A stretch of DNA of 64,000 nt from the NCBI RefSeq assembly GCF_006489205.2, contig NZ_VFYR02000001.1:836554-900553 (forward strand), given 5' to 3'. The notes under the pieces are model-generated. The model saw nothing but the letters and a program-made list of their open reading frames with translations. It was not told the origin of the DNA and ran no database searches. Origin of the DNA: Brevibacterium sp. XM4083 (GTDB taxonomy: Bacteria; Actinomycetota; Actinomycetes; Actinomycetales; Brevibacteriaceae). The position numbers and the translations under genes are program-made. Positions 41,581 to 49,143 of the stretch are shown here, one piece after another (position 1 is the first letter of the stretch; each line of letters opens with the position of its first letter).

Positions 41581-42482
41581 ACGTCCTCTTCGGTGAGGTT
41601 CATCGTCTCCGCGAGGTCGAACAGCGGCTGGTAGGTCGACTTGTCGACCTCGATGAGCTGACCGGCCGGGGTCACGCCGAGGTAGCCGGCGACCTCTTCG
41701 AGGTCCTCGGCGGGCATGTTGAGCAGGGCGTCCTTGACGGCGGCCTTGAACTCAGGATCGGCGTCCTCCCGGACGGTCATCGGGTCGTTCGGGATGGGAT
41801 CGGACTGCCAGATCTGACGGAAGTCCTCTTCGTTGAACGTGCCCTCCTTGATCGCGGTGCCCATCGTCTGCGAGTTGATCTGCGCGGCGTCGACGGCGCC
41901 GTTGGTCAGGGCGAGCAGCGACTCGGGGTGACCGCCGGCGTAGTTGAGGTTGAGATCGGATTCGGCGATGCCGGCCTCGGCGAGCGCGAAGCGGGGCAGT
42001 GCGTCGCCCGAGGTCGAGCCGACGCTGCCGAGCGCGAGGTCCTTGCCGCGCAGATCGTCGAGCGTCTCGATGTCGGAGTCCTTGGCGACCCAGATGCCGC
42101 CGGTGTAGGAGCTGAGCTCACCGTCGGCGGTGCCGAAGGACACGAGCGGTTCGGCCCCGGCGCGCTCGGAGGCGAAGACGTAGCCGAGCGGACCGAACTG
42201 TCCGATGTCGAGCTTGCCGTTCTCCATGGCGAGCACCTCGGCGGAGTAGTCCTCGAGGACCTGGACCTCGACCTCGCAGTCGAGGGCCTCACCGAGTGAG
42301 GCGCCGACGGCCTGATAGGCGGGTTCGAGCTTCTGCGGATCCTCGAACGGTTCGATGCCGAAGGTGATCTTGCCGTCAGGGCACGTGGCCGATTCTGCTT
42401 CTGCGGCCGAGGTGCAGCCGGCGAGGACGACGGGGGCGAGGACGAGAGCGGCGGAGGCAAGGGCGATGTGAGAGCGTTTCAT
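41577..42482 (-). CDS. phnD: Phosphonate-type ABC transporter substrate-binding lipoprotein
   Basis: The 301-residue solute-binding protein has a lipoprotein signal peptide with lipobox LAGC (Cys22), then a PhnD fold: ITFGIEPFEDPQKLEPAYQAVG, an LDIGQFGPLGYVFA segment (~100), VGSTSGDALPRFAL (~155) and YAGGHPESLLALTNGAVDAA (~183). It captures the ligand outside the membrane and delivers it to PhnE. It lies 235 nt downstream of the FAD-oxidoreductase gene, and the start (ATG 42482) is preceded by AGAAGGA. Confidence 0.9.
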   Translation of the reverse strand: MKRSHIALASAALVLAPVVLAGCTSAAEAESATCPDGKITFGIEPFEDPQKLEPAYQAVGASLGEALDCEVEVQVLEDYSAEVLAMENGKLDIGQFGPLGYVFASERAGAEPLVSFGTADGELSSYTGGIWVAKDSDIETLDDLRGKDLALGSVGSTSGDALPRFALAEAGIAESDLNLNYAGGHPESLLALTNGAVDAAQINSQTMGTAIKEGTFNEEDFRQIWQSDPIPNDPMTVREDADPEFKAAVKDALLNMPAEDLEEVAGYLGVTPAGQLIEVDKSTYQPLFDLAETMNLTEEDV

Positions 42483-42717
42483 GGCGATCCTTCTGGTGTG
42501 TGGTGATTGGTGTCTGGAGGTTGGCGTCTGGTGACGGGGTCGGATGCGGGCAGGACGGAGCGGTGGACAGGACTGTGGTGTGGACAGGACAGGGTTCGGT
42601 CAGCACGCGGACAGGACACGGTTGTCGGCACGGCTGAGTGGTCGGCGGTCAGGTCGGGTCTGGTCTGTGGGCGCGGGCGGTGAGGGCGCGGCGGATTCTG
42701 CCGCGCCCGCTGCCGCC
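42483..42717. other. Gap between the FAD-oxidoreductase and phnD
   Basis: The region holds a 9-bp perfect hairpin at 42684-42708 (GGGCGCGGC/GCCGCGCCC), a likely attenuator or terminator after the oxidoreductase gene. It also has three spaced copies of GGACAGGAC (42565, 42582, 42609). phnDCE may have its own promoter here. No coding sequence is evident. Confidence 0.45.
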
Positions 42718-43866
42718 TCAGGCGGCGGGACGGTCGGCGCGGCGGATGCCGGCGAGGGTGCGCTCGGCGAGGCCGAAGGCGATGGTCATCCCGATCCCGG
42801 TCGCCACGGTCGCGACCGTGGTCCGCTCGTCGACGCTCTCGACGATGAGCGGGCGGGACTCGCTCGAGGCGTAGACCCCCTGCCAGCGCTGGCGGATCGA
42901 GAACCCGGTGGGCTGATCGAGGACGGCGGCCGCCTCGGCGAGCAGGACCTCCGTCGTCGATTCGGGCAGGAACGGGTCGACGTTCTCCCCGTAGACGTGG
43001 GAGTCGCCGATGATGATCGTCCCGTCGGGCCGGGGGCCGAACATGACGTTCGCGCCGACCGCGAGGAGTTCGGGAGCGCTGCGGGCGACCTCGTCGCGGA
43101 CCGCCTCGGCGGCGGGCATCGTGGAAAACGCGTCGTAGCGCAGCAACGAGGTGCGGGAGAGGATCGCGGCGTCGGTGCGGATGTGCTCCGGGGTCGCGGC
43201 CAGGGTCATCGACAACGCGCATTCGACGAGGCCCGCCTCGGCGGCGAGCTCGGGGAAGAGCGCAGGCAGCTGGTGGCCCGTGCAGACGATGACATGGTCG
43301 GCGGTGAACGTGCCCCGGTTGGTCTCGACGACGCCGTCGCCCACCCGACTGACCCGGACTCCGGTGCGGAGCTCGATCGCCGAGGCGGCCGCCAGGGTCT
43401 GCGCGATCCGCGGAGCCGCGGTGCGGGGGTCGACCCGGAGGTCGGCGGTGAGATGGGCGCCGCCGACGGCGCCGCGCAGGCGAGCGTGCGGGTCACCGGT
43501 GACGGCGGTCGCGAGTCGTTCGGGGGTGAGGAGGTCGATGGCGCCGGGCGCCTTGGACAGTCGGGCCTGTTCGAGCACGGCCATCTGCGCGTGGGAGGTG
43601 GCGACGACGTACGCCCCGGTCTCCGCGGCCCAGAAGCCCGACTCCGCGGCCGCGGCGATCCACTGGTCGCGGCCGGCGGCGGCGAGCTCGGCGAACTCGT
43701 CGGTCTGTCCGGTGATGCAGGCGTGTCCGAAGTTGCGCACCGAGGCACCGCGCGGGGCGGTGTCGACGTCGAGGATCGTCACCGAATGCCCCCGCCGGGC
43801 AGCGGCCCGGGCGTGGGCGAGACCGACGATGCCGGCCCCGACGACGATGATGTGAGAATGGTTCAT
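42718..43866 (-). CDS. FAD-dependent oxidoreductase of a phosphonate-utilisation locus
   Basis: The 382-residue flavoprotein is of the D-amino-acid-oxidase (DAO) superfamily. It has the N-terminal Rossmann motif IIVVGAGIVGLAHARAAARRG (residues ~5-25), the ASVRNFGHAC segment typical of the subgroup found beside phosphonate genes, and a C-terminal flavin motif (VATVATGIGMTIAFGLAE). Related enzymes oxidise amino- or N-alkyl-aminophosphonates to phosphonoacetaldehyde, which the neighbouring phosphonatase-like protein could cleave; the exact substrate is inferred. ATG 43866 puts the Rossmann motif at the N-terminus. Confidence 0.85.
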   Translation of the reverse strand: MNHSHIIVVGAGIVGLAHARAAARRGHSVTILDVDTAPRGASVRNFGHACITGQTDEFAELAAAGRDQWIAAAAESGFWAAETGAYVVATSHAQMAVLEQARLSKAPGAIDLLTPERLATAVTGDPHARLRGAVGGAHLTADLRVDPRTAAPRIAQTLAAASAIELRTGVRVSRVGDGVVETNRGTFTADHVIVCTGHQLPALFPELAAEAGLVECALSMTLAATPEHIRTDAAILSRTSLLRYDAFSTMPAAEAVRDEVARSAPELLAVGANVMFGPRPDGTIIIGDSHVYGENVDPFLPESTTEVLLAEAAAVLDQPTGFSIRQRWQGVYASSESRPLIVESVDERTTVATVATGIGMTIAFGLAERTLAGIRRADRPAA

Positions 43867-43917
43867 GCCTCGAGACTGCCGTGTCGGGAACGTCTGGGAC
43901 AAGCCGATTCGGGGCAT

Positions 43918-43948
43918 GTATATATAAGTTGTCGAGCCGTTCATATAC
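43918..43948. promoter_or_regulatory. Probable GntR operator between the oxidoreductase and gntR genes
   Basis: GTATATATA (43918-43926) and ATATAC (43943-43948) form an inverted AT-rich dyad in an otherwise GC-rich gap. It lies in the divergent promoter region, as expected for control of both transcripts by the GntR protein encoded at 44032. Confidence 0.5.
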
Positions 43949-44031
43949 GATCCCGCAGAGTCAGAATCTGTTCACCCGGCGTTCAAACGTGAAGCCGGTC
44001 GGGACGTGGGGAGTGGGTTAGGGTCGAACCT

Positions 44032-44808
44032 ATGATGACAAGTTCTCGTTCACCTATGGAGCCGCGCACCGCGCTGCATCGGGTCATCGGCGACGAACTC
44101 CGTGCGCGGATCACCGATGGCCGCTTGCCGATCGGAGCCGCGGTCCCGAGCGAAGCCGAGCTGTGCCGTGAGTTCTCCGTCTCCCGCGGTCCGGTGCGTC
44201 AGGCGCTGTCGGCGCTGCGGGCCGAGGGGATCATCGCCGGCGGTCAGGGAGCGGTCGCGCATGTCGTCGGCTCGATCCCGACGCAGTCGATGACGAGCTT
44301 CCTCTCGTTCTCGGAGTGGGCGCATTCGACGAACCGGACCCCGGGCCAGCGCACGGTCGAACTCGCCAAGCGCGCGGCGAATCAGGACGTCGCGCTCAAC
44401 CTCGGCGTCCCGGTCGGAGAGCTCGTCGTCGAGATCATCCGCCTCCGCCTCCTCGACGAGGTGCCCGTCATGGTCGAGCGCACGGCGTTCACCCTCGACG
44501 CGGGACGCCACCTCTTCGACTTCGACACCGACAGCGGGTCGATCTTCGCCCACCTCAAGGCCAACGACGTCGAACTCGTCGCCGCCCGGCACACCTTCGA
44601 CGCGATCGGCGCAGGTGAGGTCGACGCCGAACTTCTCGACGTCCCCGTCGGCTCGCCGCTGCTGCGCGAACGGCGCATCACCTCGACCGGGTCGGGCGTG
44701 CCCGTCGAGTACTCCGACGACCACTATCTGCCCGACCAGGTCACCTTCACGATCAACAACACCGCAGGGGCGGCGAACTCCGTCGTCCGCCTCATTCCCG
44801 ACACCTGA
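44032..44808 (+). CDS. GntR/HutC-type regulator of the phosphonate genes
   Basis: The 258-residue regulator has the N-terminal winged helix (LRARITDGRLPIGAAVPSEAELCREFSVSRGPVRQALSALRAEG, ~22-66) and a C-terminal UTRA ligand-binding domain (RLRLLDEVPVMVERTAF, later VEYSDDHYLPDQVTFTI). TAGGGT (44019-44024) ends 7 nt before the ATG, so the mRNA is probably leaderless. By context it should respond to a phosphonate or its breakdown product and control the divergent oxidoreductase and the downstream hydrolase. Confidence 0.87.
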   Translation: MMTSSRSPMEPRTALHRVIGDELRARITDGRLPIGAAVPSEAELCREFSVSRGPVRQALSALRAEGIIAGGQGAVAHVVGSIPTQSMTSFLSFSEWAHSTNRTPGQRTVELAKRAANQDVALNLGVPVGELVVEIIRLRLLDEVPVMVERTAFTLDAGRHLFDFDTDSGSIFAHLKANDVELVAARHTFDAIGAGEVDAELLDVPVGSPLLRERRITSTGSGVPVEYSDDHYLPDQVTFTINNTAGAANSVVRLIPDT

Positions 44809-44850
44809 CACCGCACTCAGCTCATTCCCGACACCTGACACCGCACTCAA
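44791..44850 (+). repeat. 30-bp tandem duplication across the gntR stop codon
   Basis: 44791-44820 and 44821-44850 are identical except for the final base. The first copy includes the last codons and stop of the gntR gene, and the second fills the gap before the ribosome site of the next gene. It looks like a recent slippage or unequal exchange. Confidence 0.9.
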
Positions 44851-44861
44851 GGAGCACACCC

Positions 44862-45551
44862 ATGACCACCATCGAACTCGCCGTCTTCGACATGGCCGGC
44901 ACCACGCTGAACGAACACGGCGACGTCTACCGCGCACTGCGCCAGAGCGTCGAGGAGAACGGCGTCAAGGTCACCGACGAGAACCTCCAGACGTGGATGG
45001 GTGCCGACAAGGTCGAGGCGATCCGCAGCCTGCTCCGCCTCGGCGGGCACGCCGGCGACGAGGCGACGGTGGCGGCCTCGTTCGACCGTTTCCGCGCGCT
45101 GCTCCGCGACTTCTACGCAGCGACCCCGCCTGAGCCGCTGCCCGGCATCCCCGAGGCGCTCGCCGAACTCCGCAGCAACGGCGTCAAGGTGGCGCTGACG
45201 ACGGGATTCTCGACCGATGTCGCCGGACCCCTGCTCGAGGGACTCGGCTGGGCGACGGGGGAGGGCGGCAACCTCGACGCGGTCGTCTGCTCCGACGAGG
45301 TCGCCGCCGGACGCCCCTACCCGTACATGATCCAGCGGGCGATGGAGCGCACCGGCACGAAGGACGTGGCCACGGTGCTCGTCGCCGGTGACACCGTCGT
45401 CGACGTCGAGGCCGGAGCCGCCGCCGGTGCCGGTGTCGTCCTCGGTGTCGAGACCGGCAAGCTCACCGCCGCCGACTTCGCGGCGCAGGACGGAGCGCAG
45501 TCCCTGTCCTCGGTCGCGGAGATCCCGGCGTACCTCGGCCTCCGCAGCTGA
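44862..45551 (+). CDS. Phosphonatase-like HAD hydrolase
   Basis: The 229-residue protein belongs to the phosphonoacetaldehyde-hydrolase branch of the HAD superfamily. The nucleophile motif is VFDMAGTT (Asp10, DxAGT form). The cap domain has WMGADK (Lys50), at the position of the Schiff-base lysine of PhnX. The motif before the second Asp is GRPYP, with Arg where most HADs have Lys, as in PhnX. The metal motif VLVAGDTVVDVEAG follows near residue 165. It should cleave a C-P bond in an aldehyde made by the FAD oxidoreductase. AAGGAG precedes the ATG. Confidence 0.87.
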   Translation: MTTIELAVFDMAGTTLNEHGDVYRALRQSVEENGVKVTDENLQTWMGADKVEAIRSLLRLGGHAGDEATVAASFDRFRALLRDFYAATPPEPLPGIPEALAELRSNGVKVALTTGFSTDVAGPLLEGLGWATGEGGNLDAVVCSDEVAAGRPYPYMIQRAMERTGTKDVATVLVAGDTVVDVEAGAAAGAGVVLGVETGKLTAADFAAQDGAQSLSSVAEIPAYLGLRS

Positions 45552-45654
45552 GCCGCGGCCGGCACCGCGGGGCCGGCCGCGCCGCACGCCCGGCATGCGG
45601 TTGAAGCAGACGCGGCTCGGCAGTGACGGCCCCTTCCCGGAGTCTTCGGCTCAT

Positions 45655-45762
45655 TCAACAGTTGGCGCGAAAATGTGGTCCCCAAAGGCCGCTTTTTCGC
45701 GCCAACTGTTGACCGAGCGAGGTCAGGCTCGGGAAAGCGTTGATAATCACGCGAAGTGTTGA
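45655..45762. mobile_element. 108-bp palindromic element, copy A
   Basis: It starts TCAACA and ends TGTTGA, with imperfect terminal inverted repeats of about 15 bp. Inside are a perfect 19-bp stem (TCAACAGTTGGCGCGAAAA at 45655 and its complement ending at 45712), then a CCGAGC/GCTCGG hairpin, and the terminal ACGCGAAGTGTTGA. The direct copy B lies 1,279 bp downstream, on the other side of one gene, with about 90% identity and the same length. It resembles a MITE or REP-type element; I know no family name for it. Confidence 0.7.
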
Positions 45763-45854
45763 GCGGCAGCTCGCGATCTCTCCCGCTTCCAGCCCCGAGG
45801 TCGCGCAACTTGTGCACTCAAGTGACAGGTTATCCACAGATTGATCCAGAGGTA

Positions 45855-45883
45855 TTGTCACAGAGCTGTCTTTTGATCATTCT
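45855..45883 (+). promoter_or_regulatory. Promoter of the AbiEi/nuclease-like gene
   Basis: TTGTCA (45855-45860) and CATTCT (45878-45883) are 17 nt apart. The -10 hexamer ends 6 nt before the ATG at 45890, predicting a leaderless transcript. Confidence 0.5.
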
Positions 45884-45889
45884 TGATGC

Positions 45890-46891
45890 ATGTTCATATG
45901 TATGAGCGCTGCGGAGCTCAGGACGGCGGGCCTGAGCGAGTACGACATTCTCAGAGCCGAGAAGTGCTGCCTGCGGCGCGTCCGGCGCGGGATCTACGTC
46001 GTCACCAAGTCATGTGCGGTGAGTGTTCACCGGTTCGTCTCGGATGTCGCTTCGGATGACGCCACCGACCTCCCTCGCGAGACAGAAGGGCAGCTCAAGC
46101 GCAACGAAGATCTGCGCATCATGGTCCGGTCGTACGTCGGCAAGCTTCTGCCGCATGCCGTGTTCTCCCACCGGAGTGCGCTCATCATCCACGGACTCGC
46201 TGTCCCCTTCATCGAGCGTGACGGCGATGTGTTCGCCGAATCGGTCCATCCCCGCTGTGGCCTGCGCAGGCCGTCGATGCAGGTGAGGCGCCGCTCGCTC
46301 GACGAACAAGACGTCGTTCCTGTCGACGGGATTCCCGTCACCTCGGTCCTCCGCACTCTGTTCGATCTCGCGCGAGACTATCCGCTTGCCCTCGCTGTTG
46401 CAGCGATCGACGACGCCCTGCATCGCTCGGTCATCACCGAGGAGCAGTTCCAGACCTACGTCGCCGACCATCCAGTGCGCACCCGTCAGCGACGGATCGA
46501 GACCGTGCTGGAGAACGTCGACGGGCGTCGCGAATCGGTGGGAGAGTCGATCACCGCAGTCCGCTTCGTGGAGTTCTCCGTTCCGGGGCTCGAACCACAG
46601 GTCGTCATCGTCGACGAGAACGGCCGATTCGTCGCGCGCACCGACTTCGCGAACAGGCAGGCAAAGGTGGTTGCCGAGTTCGATGGCGCAGGGAAATACC
46701 ACCTCAAAGGTGTGGACCCGAAGAAGGCATTCGAACAGGAGCGGCGCAGAGAGTACGCCCTCCGCAACCTCGGATACGAAGTGTTCCGGTTGACATGGCA
46801 GGACCTCTTCTCCGCGACCCAGTTCCTCCGGATCAGAGCGGCGATCGAACGACGGACACCGCAGCGGCCTGCTCGCTCAACTGTAGGCTGA
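45890..46891 (+). CDS. AbiEi-antitoxin-like winged helix fused to a nuclease-like domain
   Basis: The 333-residue protein begins with an AbiEi-type winged helix (LRTAGLSEYDILRAEKCCLRRVRRGIYVV, ~10-38), continues with the domain usually found in AbiEi-like antitoxins (SHRSALIIHGL, PVTSVLRTLFDLAR), and ends in a region with a PD-(D/E)xK/Vsr-like pattern: E219 in ESVGES, D252 in ARTDF, E263 and D265 in AEFDG, K269. No AbiEii toxin gene is adjacent, so it is a solitary member. G+C is visibly lower than in its neighbours. It sits between two direct 108-bp palindromic elements. No ribosome site is visible; the start is chosen from the promoter. Nuclease activity is inferred. Confidence 0.75.
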   Translation: MFICMSAAELRTAGLSEYDILRAEKCCLRRVRRGIYVVTKSCAVSVHRFVSDVASDDATDLPRETEGQLKRNEDLRIMVRSYVGKLLPHAVFSHRSALIIHGLAVPFIERDGDVFAESVHPRCGLRRPSMQVRRRSLDEQDVVPVDGIPVTSVLRTLFDLARDYPLALAVAAIDDALHRSVITEEQFQTYVADHPVRTRQRRIETVLENVDGRRESVGESITAVRFVEFSVPGLEPQVVIVDENGRFVARTDFANRQAKVVAEFDGAGKYHLKGVDPKKAFEQERRREYALRNLGYEVFRLTWQDLFSATQFLRIRAAIERRTPQRPARSTVG

Positions 46892-46933
46892 GTGCGGCTG
46901 GAGTCGCCGATTGCTCCCTCGGCGCTCCCTCAT

Positions 46934-47041
46934 TCAACAGTTAACGCGAAAAAGTGGTCTCCAAAGGCCGCTTTTTCGCGCCAACTGTTGACCGAGCGAG
47001 TTCGAGCTCGGGGAAGCGCTGATATTCACGCGAAGTGTTGA
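46934..47041. mobile_element. 108-bp palindromic element, copy B
   Basis: The same orientation and length as copy A, with about eleven differences. Two of them (TTAACG for TTGGCG) break the first stem, while the CCGAGC/GCTCGG hairpin is kept. The flanking CAT before TCAACA is also shared with copy A. It begins 42 nt after the nuclease-like gene and ends 70 nt before the ABC exporter stop. Confidence 0.7.
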
Positions 47042-47111
47042 GCGACGGCGCGCCTCGCAACCCAGCAGGGCTCCCCGCGCCCCGCACCCGCCCCGGCTCC
47101 CGGCGCGCGCC

Positions 47112-48974
47112 TCAGCTTGCGGAGAACTGCGTCGCGTAGAGCTCCGCGTAGCGGCCGCCGCGGGCGAGCAGCTCGGAGTGCGAGCCGGACTCGACGATGC
47201 GCCCGCCCTCGACGACGAGGATCGTGTCGGCCTGCCGGATCGTCGAGAGCCGGTGGGCGATGACGAGCGCTGTGCGACCCGACATCGCCTGCGTCAGCGC
47301 CTGCTGCACGGCCGCCTCGTTGGTCGAATCGAGCGCCGAGGTGGCTTCGTCGAGCACGACGATCTCCGGGGCTGCGAGGAGCATCCGCGCGATCGTCAGG
47401 CGCTGGCGCTCACCGCCGGAGAGGCGGTAGCCGCGCTCGCCGACGACCGTGTCGAGGCCGTCGGGCAGGCTCGCGATGACGGTGTGCAGCTGGGCCCGGT
47501 CGAGGGCGTCGGCGAGTTCGGCCTCGGTGGCGTCGGGCTTCGCGAGCAGCAGGTTCGAGCGGATCGACTCGTGGAAGACGTGACCGTCCTGGGTGACGAC
47601 GCCGACGGTGCGGCGCAGCGTCTCGGCGGAGAGGTCGCGGACGTCGACTCCGCCGATCGTGATCGCGCCCTTCGTCACGTCGTAGAGGCGCGGCAGGAGG
47701 GAGGCGATCGTCGACTTGCCGGCTCCCGAGGATCCGACGAGCGCGACGGTGTGCCCGGCGGGGATCGTGAAGTCGAGGTCGTGGAGGACCTCCTGACCGC
47801 CGCGGGAGTCGAGGACGGAGACGTCCTCGAGGCTCGCGAGACTGACCTCCTGCGCGCTCGGGTACGCGAAGCTGACGTCGTCGAAGCGGATGTCGAGGCC
47901 GGTCGTCGGCAGTGCCTTGGGCTCGGTCGGCTGCTTGATGAAGGGCACGAGGTCGAGGATCTCGAAGACCCGCTGGAAGCTGACGACCGCGCTCATGATG
48001 TCGAGCCGGGCGTTCGCGAGCATCGTCAGCGGCGTGTAGAGGCGGGTGAGCAGGAGTGCGAGGGTGACGACCTGACCGGCGTTGAGATTGCCGAGGACGG
48101 CCTGGGCGCCGCCGATGCCGTAGACGAGAGCGAGGGCGAGGGCGGAGACGAGGGTGAGCGAGGAGACGAACGTCGACTGGAGCATCGCGACCTTGACGCC
48201 GATGTCGCGGACCTGACCGGCGCGATCGGCGAACTCGCGGTTCTCCGTGGCGGGGTTGCCGAAGAGCTTGATGAGCGTGGCACCTCCGGCGGAGAACCGC
48301 TCGGTCATCCGCGTCGACATGTCCGCACTGTTCTCCGCGGCCTGGAACTGCAGGGCCGCGAGCTTCCCGCTCAGCAGCCTCGTGGGAATGATGAAGAGCG
48401 GCAGCAGGAGGATCGACAGAGCGGTGACCTGCCACGAGATCGTCACCATCACTCCGACGGTGAGGATGAGCGAGACGATGTTCGACACGATCCCTGACAG
48501 GGTGTTCGAGAACGCCCGCTGCGCGCCGATGACGTCGGTGTTGAGCCGGGAGACGAGCGCGCCGGTGCGCGTGCGGTTGAAGAACGCGATCGGCATCGAC
48601 TGCACGTGCTCGTAGACGGCCGTGCGCAGGTCGAAGATGAGGCCCTCGCCGATCTGCGAGGACAGATAGCGGTTGGAGATGCTGATCGCGGCGTCGGCGA
48701 TCGCCAGCGCCCCGATGGCGACGGCGATCCACACGACCGTGGCGACGGGCCCGCCGCCGGTGATCGCGTTGACGACGTCACCGGCGAGGACGGGGTTGAG
48801 CACGCCGATGATCGCCGATCCGACGGAGAGGGTGAGGAAGACGGCGAGCTTCTTCTTGTGCCGCTTGGCGAAGCCGACGATCCGCCGGTAGGTGCCCGGC
48901 TGGATCTTCGTGTCCGGGGTGCGTTTGTTCTTCACCGACGTGTACATCAGGCGGTGGGCTGACTGCATGCTCAT
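47112..48974 (-). CDS. Fused ABC exporter (MsbA/multidrug type)
   Basis: The 620-residue half-transporter has an N-terminal six-helix membrane domain (residues ~40-320, with RTRTGALVSRLNTDV in the second coupling region) and a C-terminal ATPase domain: Walker A GSSGAGKST (~420), signature YRLSGGERQRLTIARML, Walker B IVVLDEATSALD and switch VIAHRLSTI. It should work as a homodimer exporting lipids, drugs or peptides; the substrate is unknown. ATG 48974 with GAGG upstream is chosen over the longer frame. The upstream coaA gene is on the same strand, 169 nt away. Confidence 0.9.
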   Translation of the reverse strand: MSMQSAHRLMYTSVKNKRTPDTKIQPGTYRRIVGFAKRHKKKLAVFLTLSVGSAIIGVLNPVLAGDVVNAITGGGPVATVVWIAVAIGALAIADAAISISNRYLSSQIGEGLIFDLRTAVYEHVQSMPIAFFNRTRTGALVSRLNTDVIGAQRAFSNTLSGIVSNIVSLILTVGVMVTISWQVTALSILLLPLFIIPTRLLSGKLAALQFQAAENSADMSTRMTERFSAGGATLIKLFGNPATENREFADRAGQVRDIGVKVAMLQSTFVSSLTLVSALALALVYGIGGAQAVLGNLNAGQVVTLALLLTRLYTPLTMLANARLDIMSAVVSFQRVFEILDLVPFIKQPTEPKALPTTGLDIRFDDVSFAYPSAQEVSLASLEDVSVLDSRGGQEVLHDLDFTIPAGHTVALVGSSGAGKSTIASLLPRLYDVTKGAITIGGVDVRDLSAETLRRTVGVVTQDGHVFHESIRSNLLLAKPDATEAELADALDRAQLHTVIASLPDGLDTVVGERGYRLSGGERQRLTIARMLLAAPEIVVLDEATSALDSTNEAAVQQALTQAMSGRTALVIAHRLSTIRQADTILVVEGGRIVESGSHSELLARGGRYAELYATQFSAS

Positions 48975-49143
48975 TGCGGCCTCATTTCCTCTTCTCGCCC
49001 GTCGGCGTCGCGTGCTCGTGATCGCGCAGCGGCTCGGGCGAAGGCGCATCGCCTCCTCGGAGATCTCAAACTGTGCACCCTGTGCAACTATTTGCGGGGC
49101 GATTCTATTTCCGAGATCGGCAGAAGATGCCTCGCCGAGGCGG

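Larger units (their letters stand above)
45552..45889. other. 338-nt gap before the AbiEi/nuclease-like gene
   Basis: The gap contains the first 108-bp palindromic element (45655-45762), one TTATCCACA DnaA-type box (45830-45838) and the promoter at 45855-45883. No other gene is seen. Confidence 0.6.

Noticed and set aside
45830..45838. Perfect DnaA box TTATCCACA
   Set aside because: It is a single copy with no cluster of boxes, no dnaA/dnaN/rpmH neighbours and no AT-rich unwinding region, so not a replication origin.
45890..46891. Type IV AbiE toxin-antitoxin pair
   Set aside because: The antitoxin-like domain is there but no AbiEii nucleotidyltransferase toxin gene is adjacent, so only a solitary gene is called.
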